Shown here: positions 1 through 13,177 of the stretch, one piece after another
Layout: each line of letters begins with the position of its first letter
Numbering within the stretch: position 1 is the first letter of the stretch
NCBI GenBank assembly: GCA_002812745.2
Contig: NCSJ02000142.1
Location: 1-64,000, forward strand
DNA from: Scytalidium lignicola
Lineage: Eukaryota > Ascomycota > Leotiomycetes
Reading direction: 5' to 3'
DNA: 64,000 bases
Made by a program: the position numbers and the translations under genes
The notes under the pieces: generated by a model
Seen by the model: only the letters and a program-made list of their open reading frames with translations
Databases searched by the model: none
Told to the model about the DNA's origin: nothing

Positions 1-877
1 AGAGCTAAAAAATTCGACATTATAATAAACAAAAATACATAGATTACTATAGAAAAATACAAGAAAACAAAGTAGACGCGTTCTAAATTTATTTACAATA
101 TTTTAAAATTAGTTACCTAATTTGGCCAAGTACAGTGGTAGGGGGGCCCNACCTTAACTAGTGCTATTACCTTACTTCACCGCTGTACCTCCGTACAGAC
201 CTTTATTTTGACTAAACCATATGAAGGGTTGATCGCCGTAAGCTTACTTAACTAGGATTAGCTCATCTACCCTTAAATTTGAGACTCTACGGTAGACTAG
301 TAGACCTCCTAGGGCCCCTGTGTATATAAACCACGATCGGTACCAATAACTAAGAACCTTGTGTTCGACCTGAGTAACTTTCCATAATCTTTAAAATACT
401 ATCTTGTTCATGTAAGATTTACTTGCGCATCTTACACTATCCTGATTGTCCTCTCACCCACTGACCCACGTGACGGCACGTGACAGAGGGACTGTTACAC
501 ACAACAACATAATAATTTGGCAAACTAATATTAGATTCGAGATATTTGGAGTATTCTATATAATCTATGAAATTTGTGGGATTTTCAAAGTACCTTAAAT
601 TCCCTTTTTTGGTGTTCTAAGATGGGTAATCGTCGGGCCTGAGTTAAGGGTGGTGGGCATTTGGGCAGCAGTGAACCATTTAAGTGCGGTCCTTCCAATG
701 AGTCCTACCATCTCTCCTTCGCAAATGCCTTGGTCACTCAAAAACGCATCTTTAATCTCTATCTGGCAGCACCATACGGTTAGCTAAGTTCAAGAGCCAG
801 TTTCTACCGGGTTGCCAAATACTTACGAGTCGTTCTAGCACATTAATAGCCCAGATACGCACACTAAAAATCGTGCG
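1..877. other. Intergenic, AT-rich, no gene seen
   Basis: No open frame with recognisable similarity was found here. The first half is AT-rich, as in degraded repeats, and there is an ambiguous N at 150 after a G/C run. The last ~300 bases probably hold the promoter and 5' leader of the NLR-like gene. Around 467-487 there is a short direct repeat, ACGTGAC twice, whose meaning is unknown. Confidence 0.4.
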
Positions 878-3105
878 ATGTCTGGCGCCGAGGCTGGGCT
901 TGTCTTTGGCCTCATTTCAAGCGTGATCTCAATTATCGAAGCAACTATAAACACGTATGATATTGTCAAAAACGAGAACGGTCAGCCAGAGGCATTCCGC
1001 CGGATTGCTGCGCGGCTGCCACTAGTCCGCAATATCCTCCGCACGGCTGAGGCGACAACGACGCTCGACGAGGCACGGAAGACATTGGAACCCATTTTGA
1101 AGGATTGTACCTCGAAGGCTACGGCCCTCCAAAAAATATTCGAGGATTGTATTCGGAATGGTGACGACAAATGGCGGGACCGATGCAAAAAGGTCCTAGA
1201 TACATTACGCAACGAGGATAGAGTGGAATTTTTGATGGAAGGGATATTAAAGGACATCCAATTACTTGCAGACGCTAAGGTGATGGAAAACGCTACTGAT
1301 GCCCAAATGAAAGAGATACAAGAGGCAATCAAGGAGATGGCAAAATTGCTTTCCTCTCTCCAGGAAGAGAGGGAGAGTATCATCCAAAACCATAATGGTA
1401 GTGGTCACAATATTGGCAACACTGGAGGTACCCAGTACAATCAAATAGGAAGTGGGGATATCTACCACAATATTATCTCTGGAAATGCGAGTTTTGGTGG
1501 TAAGAAATAGTGTTATATAAGGTCATGCCTTAATCTGATGTGTGAGAGGTTAGTTAACTTAATAAATTCTACCTACTACATTACTAGTATGTTCAATAGA
1601 TAGTCTCAATTTAAGCTCTTGAATCACAAATGTCGTGACTGACTGTTTTAGTGTTTGCAGATAAATCTAGTCAGAAATGCCTAAAGGACTTGCGAACGAC
1701 TGATCCCCGCGAGGACAAGAAGCGCATCGAAGAGACTAGCGGCCCCCTGCTTGAGGACTTGTATTGCTGGATCCTCCAACATTCCACCTTCCAACGATGG
1801 CGCGATCACAAACAGAGCCGGCTGCTCTGGATCAAAGGCGACCCCGGTAAAGGCAAGACGATGCTGCTCTGCGGCATCATCAACAAAATGAGTCTCTTGA
1901 TGAAGCCGAGGGATGGAAATGTAACCACACTGCTATCATACTTTTTCTGCCAGGCCCCCGATTTGCGCATTAATAATGCGACGGCCATCCTTCGTGGCCT
2001 CATCTACCTGCTTGTCGACTATCAACCATCACTTATCTCGCATGTGCGGAAGAAATACGATCAGGGGGCCGAGCAGCCCTTCGAGGGAGTAAATGCTTGG
2101 ACGGCTTTGTCTATGGTTGCTGAAAGTATTTTACAGGATCCAAGCTTGGAGAACATCTACTTGATCATCGATGCGCTTGACGAATGCGTAGTGGATTTGC
2201 CGAAACTTTTGAACTTCATCGCCCAGAACTCGTCATCCTCGCGCGTCAAATGGATTGTCTCCAGCCGAAACCAGTACCCCGACAAGGATTTCAATATCGA
2301 GATGCAGGAAAAAAGATTGTGCCTTGAGTTGAACGAAGAGTCTGTTTCAGTTGCTGTTGATAAATACATCGATACCAAGCTATTGACGCTTGAGTGGCTC
2401 CAGAACAACACACCCCTGCGGGAGCAGGTCCGGGATAAAATTCGCCAAAAGGCCAATGCGACCTTTCGCTGGGTTACCCTCGTCTCTGCCGATCTGCAGT
2501 TTGAGGACGCCGCTAGTGTTCTCTGCATGCTGGAGGACACCCCGGCCAAGCTTAACATGATGCAGCTGCGGTCCGAGGTGAAGAAGTTGCTGAAGGAAGC
2601 CGAAGAAGAGTTTCACCGTTTCACGAAGGAGAAGTCCAAAGACTATATGCTATTAGATAACGCTGTGAAGAAGTGCAAGGAGGCTCTCGAGATGGCTTCT
2701 AAGCAGGTAAAACCGCCTTACAGGATTGGAATTCTCAGAGCAAACATTCATCTCGCCGAGTTCTATCGTGAAAAGTCTTACTGTAAGTGCTCGCCGGAGG
2801 GTAAGATGGAGTATGTGCGATGTGCCGAGAAATACGTCAATGATGCTTCAGCTCTGGCCCGGGAAACTAGGAACAAAACACGCATTGAGCAGGTGACGTT
2901 GGAGAAAGCCCTGTTACGTGCAAGGAGGCCTCTTTTAGAAGTACGAGGGCCGAATCTAGCTGATCACAAAGGTCTAATAGCCAAGCTCTCTGATGCCCAA
3001 GAAGAGTTGTGGAATATTAAGGAGGAGTATGAAAAGGGCAGTGAGATTGAGCTCTGCATCCAGTGGTGGTTGAAAAAACTTGAAAAGGCATTGGAGGGTT
3101 ATTAG
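878..3105 (+). CDS. SesA-domain / NACHT NTPase (fungal NLR-like), two exons
   Basis: Two open frames join into one gene. Exon 1 is 878-1499 with donor GTAAGA at 1500. Exon 2 runs from 1661 (acceptor TTTGCAG) or 1652 (acceptor TTTTAG) to 3105, and both acceptors keep the frame. The product is about 688-691 aa. Residues 1-165 look like the helical SesA/NACHT_N-type N-terminus. Residues ~171-207 are a Gly/Asn-rich amyloid-like stretch. The block starting KCLKDLRTTDPREDKKRIE is the conserved lead-in of fungal NACHT proteins. Walker A GDPGKGKT lies near residue 267 and Walker B YLIIDALDEC near 374. The last ~190 residues are charged and helical, with no WD40, ankyrin or clear TPR array. In the family, ligand sensing triggers oligomerisation and programmed cell death in heterokaryon incompatibility or defence. 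The role here is inferred from family only. The exon join is strongly supported by frame and family order. Confidence 0.85.
1388..1499 (+). other. Amyloid-like Gly/Asn repeat segment of the NLR
   Basis: Residues ~171-207 carry spaced GSG/GT motifs (GSGHNIGNTGGTQYN, then GSGDIYHN). This resembles the short prion-forming or spacer segments that sit between N-terminal domain and NACHT in fungal NLRs and their partner effectors. It ends exactly at the exon 1 donor. Amyloid behaviour is inferred from composition and position only. Confidence 0.55.
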
Positions 3106-3241
3106 CTAAAATTACCTAAGTTATATTAACTCAAGTAACTACGTAAATACCTAAGCTATCTAATAGTACTATCGAGTTCGAGTTTCTCGCACAAATATAA
3201 ACACGGACAAATACAAATGAGCCCAGACTCATTTCAGTCTC

Positions 3242-4527
3242 TCATTCTGATCTTCTATATCTCATATAGCTTGGATGGCTGCCGATTGAATTGCCAGACA
3301 CAGAGCCTCCCGACAAGGTTCTTGCGTGTTGAGTGGTCCCGGTAGGGAGGTCATGTATGGTGTCGGCTTCTTCTGCATTCAGATTGACAGCCGTAGCTTG
3401 AGTCTCCATGTCTTGACTAGGCGTGACTTGGCCGCTGGTGGGGCCTTCTGGAGCAACACTCCTCTGCGAATCCGCAAGTAGGATATCACTCCGCGACATT
3501 GGCAATAATTCTGGTTGCTTTGTTGACTTCTTATTAACTGCAATTAATACGGCGACGACGGCGGCGACGACGGCGCCGATGATTATACCTGCAATGGCTC
3601 CAGCACCAAGCGAGGAGCCTCCAGAAGGGGAAGGAGTCGAAGTGGATGGTGAAGAGGCTGAAGGGAGGGTTGAGCTACTCTCTGTTGGACCCGAAGTCGA
3701 CGTGGTGGCTGAGGTAGTGGTGATCGCGGACTGATCCGAAGCCTGCCAATTAATCTGAACTAATGGTGCATAAAACGTGAGCGGGTGCGCAGTGCTTGTA
3801 TCCTGGATCGTCAGCTGCGAAAAGCCCCCGCTGGTGCCATTCTCGCACGTCACGATCGGAACGATGGTCGAAGTCGGGGCGGCTGTGCAGGTACCACCAT
3901 TGATGTTGGCGCAGTCGTACCCGCTGGCCAAGCCTGAACATCAGCGCACTTTTCCAGGGGCTAACATCACGATACTGTACAGTCCCTCCCCCTTTATCGG
4001 TGTCGAGTGGCAAGATTATATAAGCTTTTAAAGCCAATCAAAATGGTAGATTCTAGAAAATTCTTGTTGTAATTGGCTATTATACCCTGGTTCACTTTGC
4101 CACTCGACACCGATTCAGGGGGAGGGACTGTATGCTGTAGTACAGTAGTTAGGACGATGAAAACCTCTTACCTAGGACAACAACCTACAGCCGTCTCCCC
4201 CGTCGTCATCGAAAATTGTATCGCCCACTCGCTCTTCCCCCCCGCTGTCGCACTGCAGGCCGACACGAAGCCGCTCGGACACACGAGCCCAGGGGAGTAG
4301 AAGCCCCATCCGTTCAGCGTTGGCGATGGACTTGGCACCCCGGCGCTGGTGGGTGGCCAGCAGGAGATGTTGTCTTGGACTCCCGTCTCAACGCATGTCT
4401 GTGCCAACCAGGCGATGGCGCAGGTGCTACAGAGCCCAACGAGGTATGTGCAGTCGGGCTGCTGAGTGAATGTGGTTGTAAGGGGTCCAAGGATAGTACG
4501 GGATTGAGATGTTATGACGGTGGTCAT
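3242..4527 (-). CDS. Mucin-like single-pass membrane protein
   Basis: Exon 1 is 4527-4172 and exon 2 is 3923-3242, joined across intron 4171-3924 (GTAAGAGG...GCCAG). The join recreates a CCPSGYDC motif, which supports it. The product is about 345 aa. A Cys-rich ectodomain is followed by a Ser/Thr-rich stalk, one membrane helix (LGAGAIAGIIIGAVVAAVV) and a ~100-residue cytoplasmic tail. No classical signal peptide is visible at the start MTTVITSQSR, which appears usual for this ascomycete family as I recall it. The layout resembles Mid2/WSC-like wall sensors, but no named domain is recognised and function is unknown. Most of the intron is a MITE (3980-4130), so the ancestral intron was about 95 bases. 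An apparent start near 3931 is only TTG inside the exon. Confidence 0.75.
3980..4130. mobile_element. MITE inside an intron, relative of the 26.1 kb Tc1-like element
   Basis: This is a 151-bp element with ~35-bp terminal inverted repeats starting CAGTCCCTCCCCC, flanked by TA dinucleotides (3978-3979 and 4131-4132). The termini match those of the Tc1-like element at 26091-28059 over about 35 bases, including the GGTGTCGAGTGGCAA block. It has no coding capacity and is presumably mobilised by that family's transposase. Confidence 0.9.
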
Positions 4528-4963
4528 CTTGCCGTTCTACCACACTAGGGTAAGCCGCCCTCAATGCTCATGGCTATGAATGATGTGGACCTTTTCCTCC
4601 TTAAATATTGGCAAAAGAGAATTACACCTATCAATTTAAGCGCCGACAGTAAGGGTGAATTTATGCCTCAAGGTTGCCTCTGAGGTTATCTTAGCCCAGG
4701 CCAATAAAGCTCCTGAGGTTTGGCATACCCAGCCATTCACCCAGCCAATGGACACATCATTCTAAGCGCGCAAAACCTTTTGCGGTTGCACCAAATCCTG
4801 GATTTACAAAAATCCCGCCCCTCAGCTGAAGGTTTAATCCATCAATGGCTTCGGTGGCTTGGAGCTGAATTCTACTCAGTCATGAGATCACAGCATGAGC
4901 TTAGAGTCTTGCAATTCAAAACCAAATAAATATTTAAAAAATAATAAAAGAAAAGGGGAATAC
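4528..4963. other. Intergenic, nothing recognised
   Basis: This stretch holds the presumed promoter of the mucin-like gene and the region downstream of the ADH relic. No gene, repeat or RNA structure was recognised. Confidence 0.4.
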
Positions 4964-5401
4964 TTAAATCCTCCGGATTACGCCGGTAACGGGCCTAACC
5001 TTAGGCACTACTCTGTCCCCTTTCTTAATTCGGGGGACGTCGGTACCTGTTTCGATGACAATACCCATGTTCTCATGGCCTGTAGCACATTTCACATAGT
5101 TAATTTCCGAAGTCGTGCATTAGGTGATGGTCTATAATACTTACCAAAGCGCATGCCGGCTCCTGCAGATGATCGTCCTTCGTCCATGTGCAAGTTCGAA
5201 CCGCAGATAGCTGTTGTGGTGATCTTGATCACTGCATCTTCTGGGTGGTTGACTTTTGGAATTGGGAATTCTTCTACAGCCACCTTGAATGGCTCTATTA
5301 ATCATGATCGTAGTCAGTCTCGACGGATAGTGATTATTTAAGTGGAAAGAGAGATTTTGACCTTTATAAACAATAGCTTTCATAGTTCCGTTTTGAGACA
5401 T
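4964..5401 (-). pseudogene. N-terminal relic of a zinc-type alcohol dehydrogenase
   Basis: Three exon remnants fit the start of a GroES-like zinc alcohol/formaldehyde dehydrogenase: 5401-5362 (MSQNGTMKAIVYK), 5294-5145 (PFKVAVEEFPIPK ... TTTAICGSNLHM) and 5079-4964 (GHENMGIVIETG ... KKGDRVV). The Cys of AICGS and the His-Glu of GHENMG are catalytic-zinc ligand positions in the family. Introns 5361-5295 and 5144-5080 are still spliceable, so this is not a processed copy. The frame ends at TAA (4966-4964) right after KGDRVV. A full enzyme needs about 300 more residues, including the structural-zinc lobe and Rossmann domain, and none of that is nearby. Confidence 0.75.
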
Positions 5402-5966
5402 TGTTGCAATATACTATGTTCAACAAGCATAAATTTTGTGTATCAGTTTATTATTTTTACTAATTAGGTGCCAAATATGTCACCAATTTCGGTTCCAAAA
5501 AAAATGGGATTTAAGTTTTATGTATTCAAGAGTGATGACATATTGGGTGATCTAGAGCTCTTTTTTGTTGCTATGAGCTCATCATCTACAAGATTCGACC
5601 CCACACATTGCAACTGTCAATCTTATACGTCATGTCAAGACCACCAAAAGAAGGCAATGGACATTGCAATCCGTCAACAATCTTGACATTTTATTTTTAG
5701 TCCCTATTTCAATTTAATTATAAGAATAAAAGCTTAAATATATCTATGTAAGATTGTTTTGAACTAAGTGATGCGAAATATATCTTTCCCATTTATATTC
5801 CAAAACAACAACCTGATATGAAAATTGAGTATTGAGCATTATCAGACATGATGTATATATGACATAGTCATATTTATGCAAAGGGAAAAAAAACTTGGCC
5901 TTTAGAAACCGGATGTCACTTTCAAGGTATTGATTGGCTTCATATGCCCTGAGTTATGACGGTCTC
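5402..5966. other. Intergenic, nothing recognised
   Basis: AT-rich spacer between the ADH relic and the 3' end of the P450 gene. Small open frames here show no family resemblance. Confidence 0.4.
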
Positions 5967-7770
5967 TTACCAACCACTGAGAACTTTCAGTCGCAACCTC
6001 ATCCCGTTCTTTGGCTTCGCTGTGACCACACCTGCTGGTATTGGTGTTTCCTCTCCTTCCACCAGTTCCATCTCAAAGCTCCCACAAAATACAGCTAATA
6101 GGGCCTTTAATTCCGCTTTTGCAAATTTCTCCCCGATACAGCTCCTCGGTCCATGCNAAAAACGTCAAAATAGAATAGTTGCTATCGACTCCTCCGGAAT
6201 TATTACCTGTGCCATCTGCATCTATCCATCTTTCTGGGGTAAAGTCGGCAGCATTGGAACCCCATAAATATGGAGACCTGTTGATGGCCCAAGGAGAAAT
6301 ATAGATGCGAGTGCCGAATGGGATCGGGAGACCATTGATTGTTGTGTCCCGACAGGCGGTGCGAAGTGTGACCGGGACTGGTGGATAAAGTCGTAAAATT
6401 TCATTACATACTCCGTTTAACAGTGGAAGGGACTCTAGAATGCGAGAGAGGTCAAAATCTTCGTGTAAGGTAGCAGTTGGTGGAGGGAGCGCTGTACGGA
6501 TCTCGTTTCGAAGTTGAGTCTGTATTACAGGATGGCTCGCGAGGAGGTAAGTTCCCCAAGTAAAAGCGGAAGAAGTGGTTTCGTGACTTGGTTTTGTCAA
6601 TAAGTTATCAAGAAGCGGCCCAGAAAAGAAGCGGCTTACCCAGCTGCTAGAAAGGTGAGAAGTTGGTCTACCAACATATTATCAGCAAAGTTATTTGACT
6701 TGATTAGCAATGACAAAATGTCTATATTCTCTTCCGGCTGGGCCTTTGATAATTCCTTCTTATCTCTAACTAGTTGACTGCAGATGCCTCTTAGTGTTGT
6801 AGTTGTATTCTTCAACACCTCATTTAGTTTCCAAGGTAACATTGAGACTAGACGCCTTGTAAATATCAAGTTCATGGTAAAATAAAACGCCTTTTCAGTG
6901 GTTGGTTCCAGTAATTCCTCGTAGTTCTTAATCAGATCGTCATTCGAGTTGTGTAGCGCGTTGAACTGCCGTCCAAGACCTGCAACGCCGATGATATCCA
7001 TCGTAACTTTGTTCGCCCAATGGTTTACTTCAACAATTCCCTGTAGATTCGCCGGCTTGCTCTGATCTTGCTCCAGCTTTTCATCGTTCAGAGGCGCTGG
7101 ATTCTCGTATATCTCAGCAGCAACACAGTGCATCAACTCAGTAGCCTTTGACCAGAAAATAGGATACAGCTCCTTGATATGACGAAAACTAAATGCCGGC
7201 GTAAGGTGTTTGCGTTGGAATTTATGCTCGTCGCCCTCAACGATAATTAAACCGTCACCAAGTACCAAGCGCAGGAAGTTACGAATCTCCGCTGGCTTCT
7301 GGAACTCATAGCTTTTGTGTACAAGGACTTCAGCAAGTGATTGTGGATCCGCCAGGAGAATCGCGTCCGCACCGAAGATCCCTTGAACGCGGATGACGCT
7401 TTGATTGGGAACTTCCTTCAACATTTCGAGGTACTGGTCGCCAGATGGTCTTTTAAACATCATTGGGCCATGGCCAATGATTGGTAGAGCACCCTGCATA
7501 CATTCAGATGAAAGAAACCAAATCAAAGATGAGATTCTGTAACTTGGGTCGTACCTTTGGTGATGGGATGTGTCGTAGAGGACTGAATAAGATTGGATAT
7601 ATAAAAGCATTCCAAACTGCCCAGAGAGAGAAATTAATGCCCATGAATACAAGGAGAACTATACTTGGTCTTATCTTGGGAGTATAATGCGGGAATAAGG
7701 ATTCAGATAATATGTATATGCCCAAGCATACGAGGCTTGATAGCCATGGCGATGGGAAGCTTTTTGCCAT
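5967..7770 (-). CDS. Cytochrome P450 monooxygenase
   Basis: Three exons: 7770-7555, 7493-6640 and 6586-5967 (about 560 aa). Introns are 7554-7494 and 6639-6587. The N-terminus has hydrophobic anchor segments followed by the proline hinge HIPSPKGALPIIGHG. The I-helix motif AGHETT spans the second intron. ExxR is seen as NEILR, then PERW, then the heme loop FLHGPRSCIG with its Cys ligand. The C-terminus ends VLSGW, as is usual. The N at 6157 lies just before the heme loop and shifts the raw frame; reading it as an extra base restores the conserved FLHGPRSCIG. This is therefore probably an intact ER-bound monooxygenase rather than a pseudogene. Substrate is unknown and no CYP family is assigned. 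Confidence 0.85.
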
Positions 7771-8751
7771 TGCGTGCTTTAATTTAAAGGACTTTGGCTA
7801 AAATCGTCAAGTAGTTAAAAAACTTTAATGTCTAATAGTTTGTCAATCATGGAGATGTGAATCCAATGATGATGATCTGTATGTTGTGTAGCATTCATCT
7901 CAATAATTAATGGGACAATGTTCGGGTGCGGGGTGGCCTCGATCACAAGCAAAATCACACGCGTTTCACATTCACGCTCATCCATCCAGAATCCCATCTC
8001 CCACGTGACAGAGCAGACCATCCTCAGGAATATTATTTCCTGTATCTTAAGATATGATGCATCGCAGACCAATCACAGACTTCTATAGAGCAGGGTTACA
8101 GAATAACCAACTGGGAAAGCTGCTAACTATGCTGATCAAAGGGCCGGATGACTTGGCCATTCCACTCTATATTGTTATTGATCGTGTTGATATAGAAGCT
8201 CACTGTATGCCTTTATTACCTCTAATATTGGAACTCTTTTCATCTAATAAGTTCTAACCTATGCCTTACAAGCTCCATCTTGGGTAAATTCCAGGTGGTG
8301 GCTACTGTGCCAAGTTTAGCGACCCATTGCTTCGGGCAAGGCAAGGCGCACACACGAGCCAGCCGCCGCTTTCAACGTCTGTTCCTTGACTTTCTTGTCC
8401 TTCAACTCTCTCCCCCAACACTTCTCTTGCTGGAATTCTCGGTCAATTGGCCTCATTCGTGTGTCATTACATCTGTCCCCACCAGAACTAAATTTACCTC
8501 TTGAATTAGCCTCGTTACCACGATTATGCTCTTGCTCTTTGATGACTAAAAAAATAAGATGCTTCGTTGACAAGATCATATTTCTTTATTTATTGTATTT
8601 AAATAGTGTACGGGAAGCAACCATACAAAATTAGGAACACCAGTGATCTACTTTTGTATTATATCTATCAAACCCTATTTACTAAATTCCATTGATCAAC
8701 ACCGTCTACCTAGGTAACTAACTATCCTTAATAAACCCCTTTCACTCTAGC
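7771..8751. other. Intergenic, with a possible NLR Walker B relic
   Basis: This holds the P450 promoter on its left side. A short open stretch, 8054-8257 on +, contains PLYIVIDRVD followed by LLPLILELFSS. That weakly recalls the Walker B region of fungal NACHT proteins (compare YLIIDALDEC at 2.2 kb). No Walker A or further domain is present, so it is at most a fragment. Confidence 0.25.
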
Positions 8752-9777
8752 TTAATTTCCAGTATAGGCCTTAAGGTAGAAGCCCTGGAAAGCGTAGCCA
8801 CCGTCGAAGCAGCTGACGTTGGAGTCGTTGGGAATCATATACACATAGTAGCCCTCGTTTGGGCATGTGCCAAAGCCATAGACGACCGGGTTGCCATTTG
8901 GCGGACCACTTGCTTGACACTGGCCCCAGAATTCGCCGTCCTCGCGACCATAGTAATTGCAGGTGATACCGTAGTTGGATCCGCTGGGGACGTCGTTGTA
9001 GACTTTGTTATCAGCCGTACCTGGCGCTGGCTGATAGTAATCGACCAGCAGCTTGGCCGGGTCCTGCAAGTTACGAAGCTGGCCACTATTGTCAACGTAG
9101 AAGGGGATAGCAGAACCGGTGTCTTGGGTCAAGCGCAGAGCGCCGGTGCTGTCGACAGTCACGTAAAGAGATTGATCGCCGGTGGCCTGAAGAATAAAGG
9201 CGCTTGGAGTCGGAGTGACGGTAGTGGTGATCGTCGAGGTTACAGTCACCGTTGTCGTTGGAGTGGCAAGAGTCGTAGTCGCTGCCGTGACCCCATTGCA
9301 GGAGCAGGCTGACGAGAATCTGGCTGCTGGAGCCGTCGTACCTAGAGTGATGCAGGCATTGGTTGCGTAAGCAGGCAGACTAGTCGGCGAGTTGGTGGTA
9401 AAGACACAAGACTCCTCTTGTCGAACTTCAAGGGCAGCTGCAAAGGGAACAGCGATGACATCTCTCTTCATAGGAAAGTTGTCTACGGTGGCAGTTGTAG
9501 TCACCGTGGCGGTGTTGGTGACGGTCGAGGTACAGGGTGTGACAGTCACAGCCATGAAAGAGGAGCAGTCGGCGATCCTAGAGGTGCTAGCGATGACCTT
9601 TCAGTTCATTAATGAGTGTTAAACAAGATTTGAAGTTTTACAGTTTCCTCTTACACCACGAAAGCAGTTGTCCCTGTTGCAACCGACGGCCGCGGCGCGA
9701 GCAAACAAATTGGCGTTAGGAAAAGCAGCAATTGGAACAACAGCCATTGCGGCCGTGATAAGGTAGTTCTTCACCAT
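8752..9777 (-). CDS. Secreted Thr-rich protein of unknown function
   Basis: Exon 1 is 9777-9655, the intron is 9654-9598 (57 bases), and exon 2 is 9597-8752, giving 322 aa. Exon 1 supplies a signal peptide (MVKNYLITAAMAVVPIAAF) and the motif CNRDNCFRG, which continues into exon 2 as a Cys-containing head common in secreted ascomycete proteins. Thr/Val-rich low-complexity stretches (TSTVTNTATVTTT and TTTVTVTSTITTTVT) flank a Cys-containing region. The C-terminal ~150 residues form a compact domain with several aromatic and Cys residues and no recognised name. It is likely extracellular or wall-associated. Confidence 0.8.
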
Positions 9778-11039
9778 GGCTCGAGTTGTCGATGGACTGT
9801 AAAGAGGATGGAAAGCAGAAACAATACAAAACCGAGAGGATGGAGATTGAATTCGAGGATGTAGACTGAGTTGAGGAAATCCAAGTCCTCTTTATACTCC
9901 GCTGTCTATATGGTCTTGTACACCGTGGCGTGAGGTCGAAGCTGCTATAGCTACGCCGACACCAGAGTCTGAGTAATGATAGACATTCTACGGCTGGCTA
10001 TTCATCCCTAACGCCCCATAATTATTAACAATTGTTAACTATTGACACTCGGTGAGAGGTGAGGTACGATGTATTCCCCGATGAAAAACCGTCAAGTTTT
10101 TCTTTTTACAGCCTGCCTATGCAGCAGGCAATAGCGTGAATGGCAAATGTGTGGAAATTGGCTCTACCAGCCTAGTTGCGCTGCATCTGGCGATTCCAGG
10201 CCGGATGTAGCCATTCAGCTCACCCTAAATAAAAAGGCTTCAGTCAGCCACGTCTAGAACCTCCAGGGTTGACAGCCGAGACACGTGTATATTCGACAGT
10301 AAAATTCTCCTCAGCACCTATTCCGGTGCTAGTGCACGCTCCCCATTTAGCAGGATCTAACTACCTAGGTACAATATTGGTTCGTGGTTTTACACGGATA
10401 GCACCGGTATGCCTTCTAGACCCTCATCTAGCACGGGTCAGTTCGTAGAATTTTATTCCTCCTTCCATTCAATTGGCGCACCCAAAACGGCTCCTTCTAC
10501 CGTAAAGTCTCAAATATAGGAGGTTTGAGCTAGCTAGGACCTTGCATTAGCCGCACAATAGTCCAGTAGTCCAGCGATCAAAATCCCAGTTAGTTTAGTT
10601 GTAACAAGGATCTCGATAATCTTGATTTTTAAACTATGTACCAAATCTATCGTATTTTATTTCTTGTAGTAATATTGATTCCTTTATATCATTTTCACTT
10701 TGAGGTGCTTCTTTAAATGGCTCTTGTATCACTTGCCCACATCACACTATTGAATTCCCGCGGTTTACCTCAGTGGTGTTAAGATATCCGTTTTTGTAAG
10801 TTGATCAATTGTGAAGGGGGTGGTTATAACTGTAATTTTAACGATTATAGCATGTACTGTGCCAAAACACTCTGGTATCGGCGTTGCATGTGGGTTCAAT
10901 CACGGCCTATTATTATTATGAACATTGTATATATGGCATAGAGATGTTAATCATTATCCTAAAGCTATATTAACATAACTGCGTAAATTGACATACTTCC
11001 TAGACCCCCGTTTCTTTACACCTCTTCTGCTCCGTCCAC
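9778..11039. other. Intergenic, nothing recognised
   Basis: About 1.26 kb holding the promoter of the secreted-protein gene on the left and the esterase 3' flank on the right. I see no gene, terminal repeat or structured RNA. Confidence 0.4.
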
Positions 11040-12887
<1,848 letters not shown>

Positions 12888-13177
12888 TCAGAAACGGTGC
12901 AAAAATAGCGGAGGAACCTTTTTCGACGTGGCTGTGTGATGGTTTGAGTACTGATATTTCGTATACAGTATACTAGAATCCGATTTCCTAATGCTATTCG
13001 TATTAAACTTAACTTACTTAAGTAATAAAAGACAAATACGAGAGCATATATGTCCAGAGTATCGAACTAGTTCAGAACTAGGTATGCTAGTCCGTTTCGC
13101 TTCAGACTAGTTAGTGATCTTGTCACTTTATACAACGAGACCTCATCACATTCGACTTCACAGTATTCCAAAATACA
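12888..13177. promoter_or_regulatory. Shared divergent promoter region
   Basis: A 290-bp gap between the starts of the esterase and GGCT-like genes must hold both promoters. It contains the 10-bp palindrome GAACTAGTTC near 13065 and a second ACTAGTTA downstream. No factor is assigned. Confidence 0.35.

Noticed and set aside
1651..3105. NACHT protein as its own gene starting at 1651
   Set aside because: The start is GTG and overlaps an acceptor site. The frame joins the SesA exon cleanly.
3242..3931. 229-residue protein starting at 3931 as a separate gene
   Set aside because: The start is TTG, and splicing to 4172 restores CCPSGYDC, so it is exon 2 of a larger gene.
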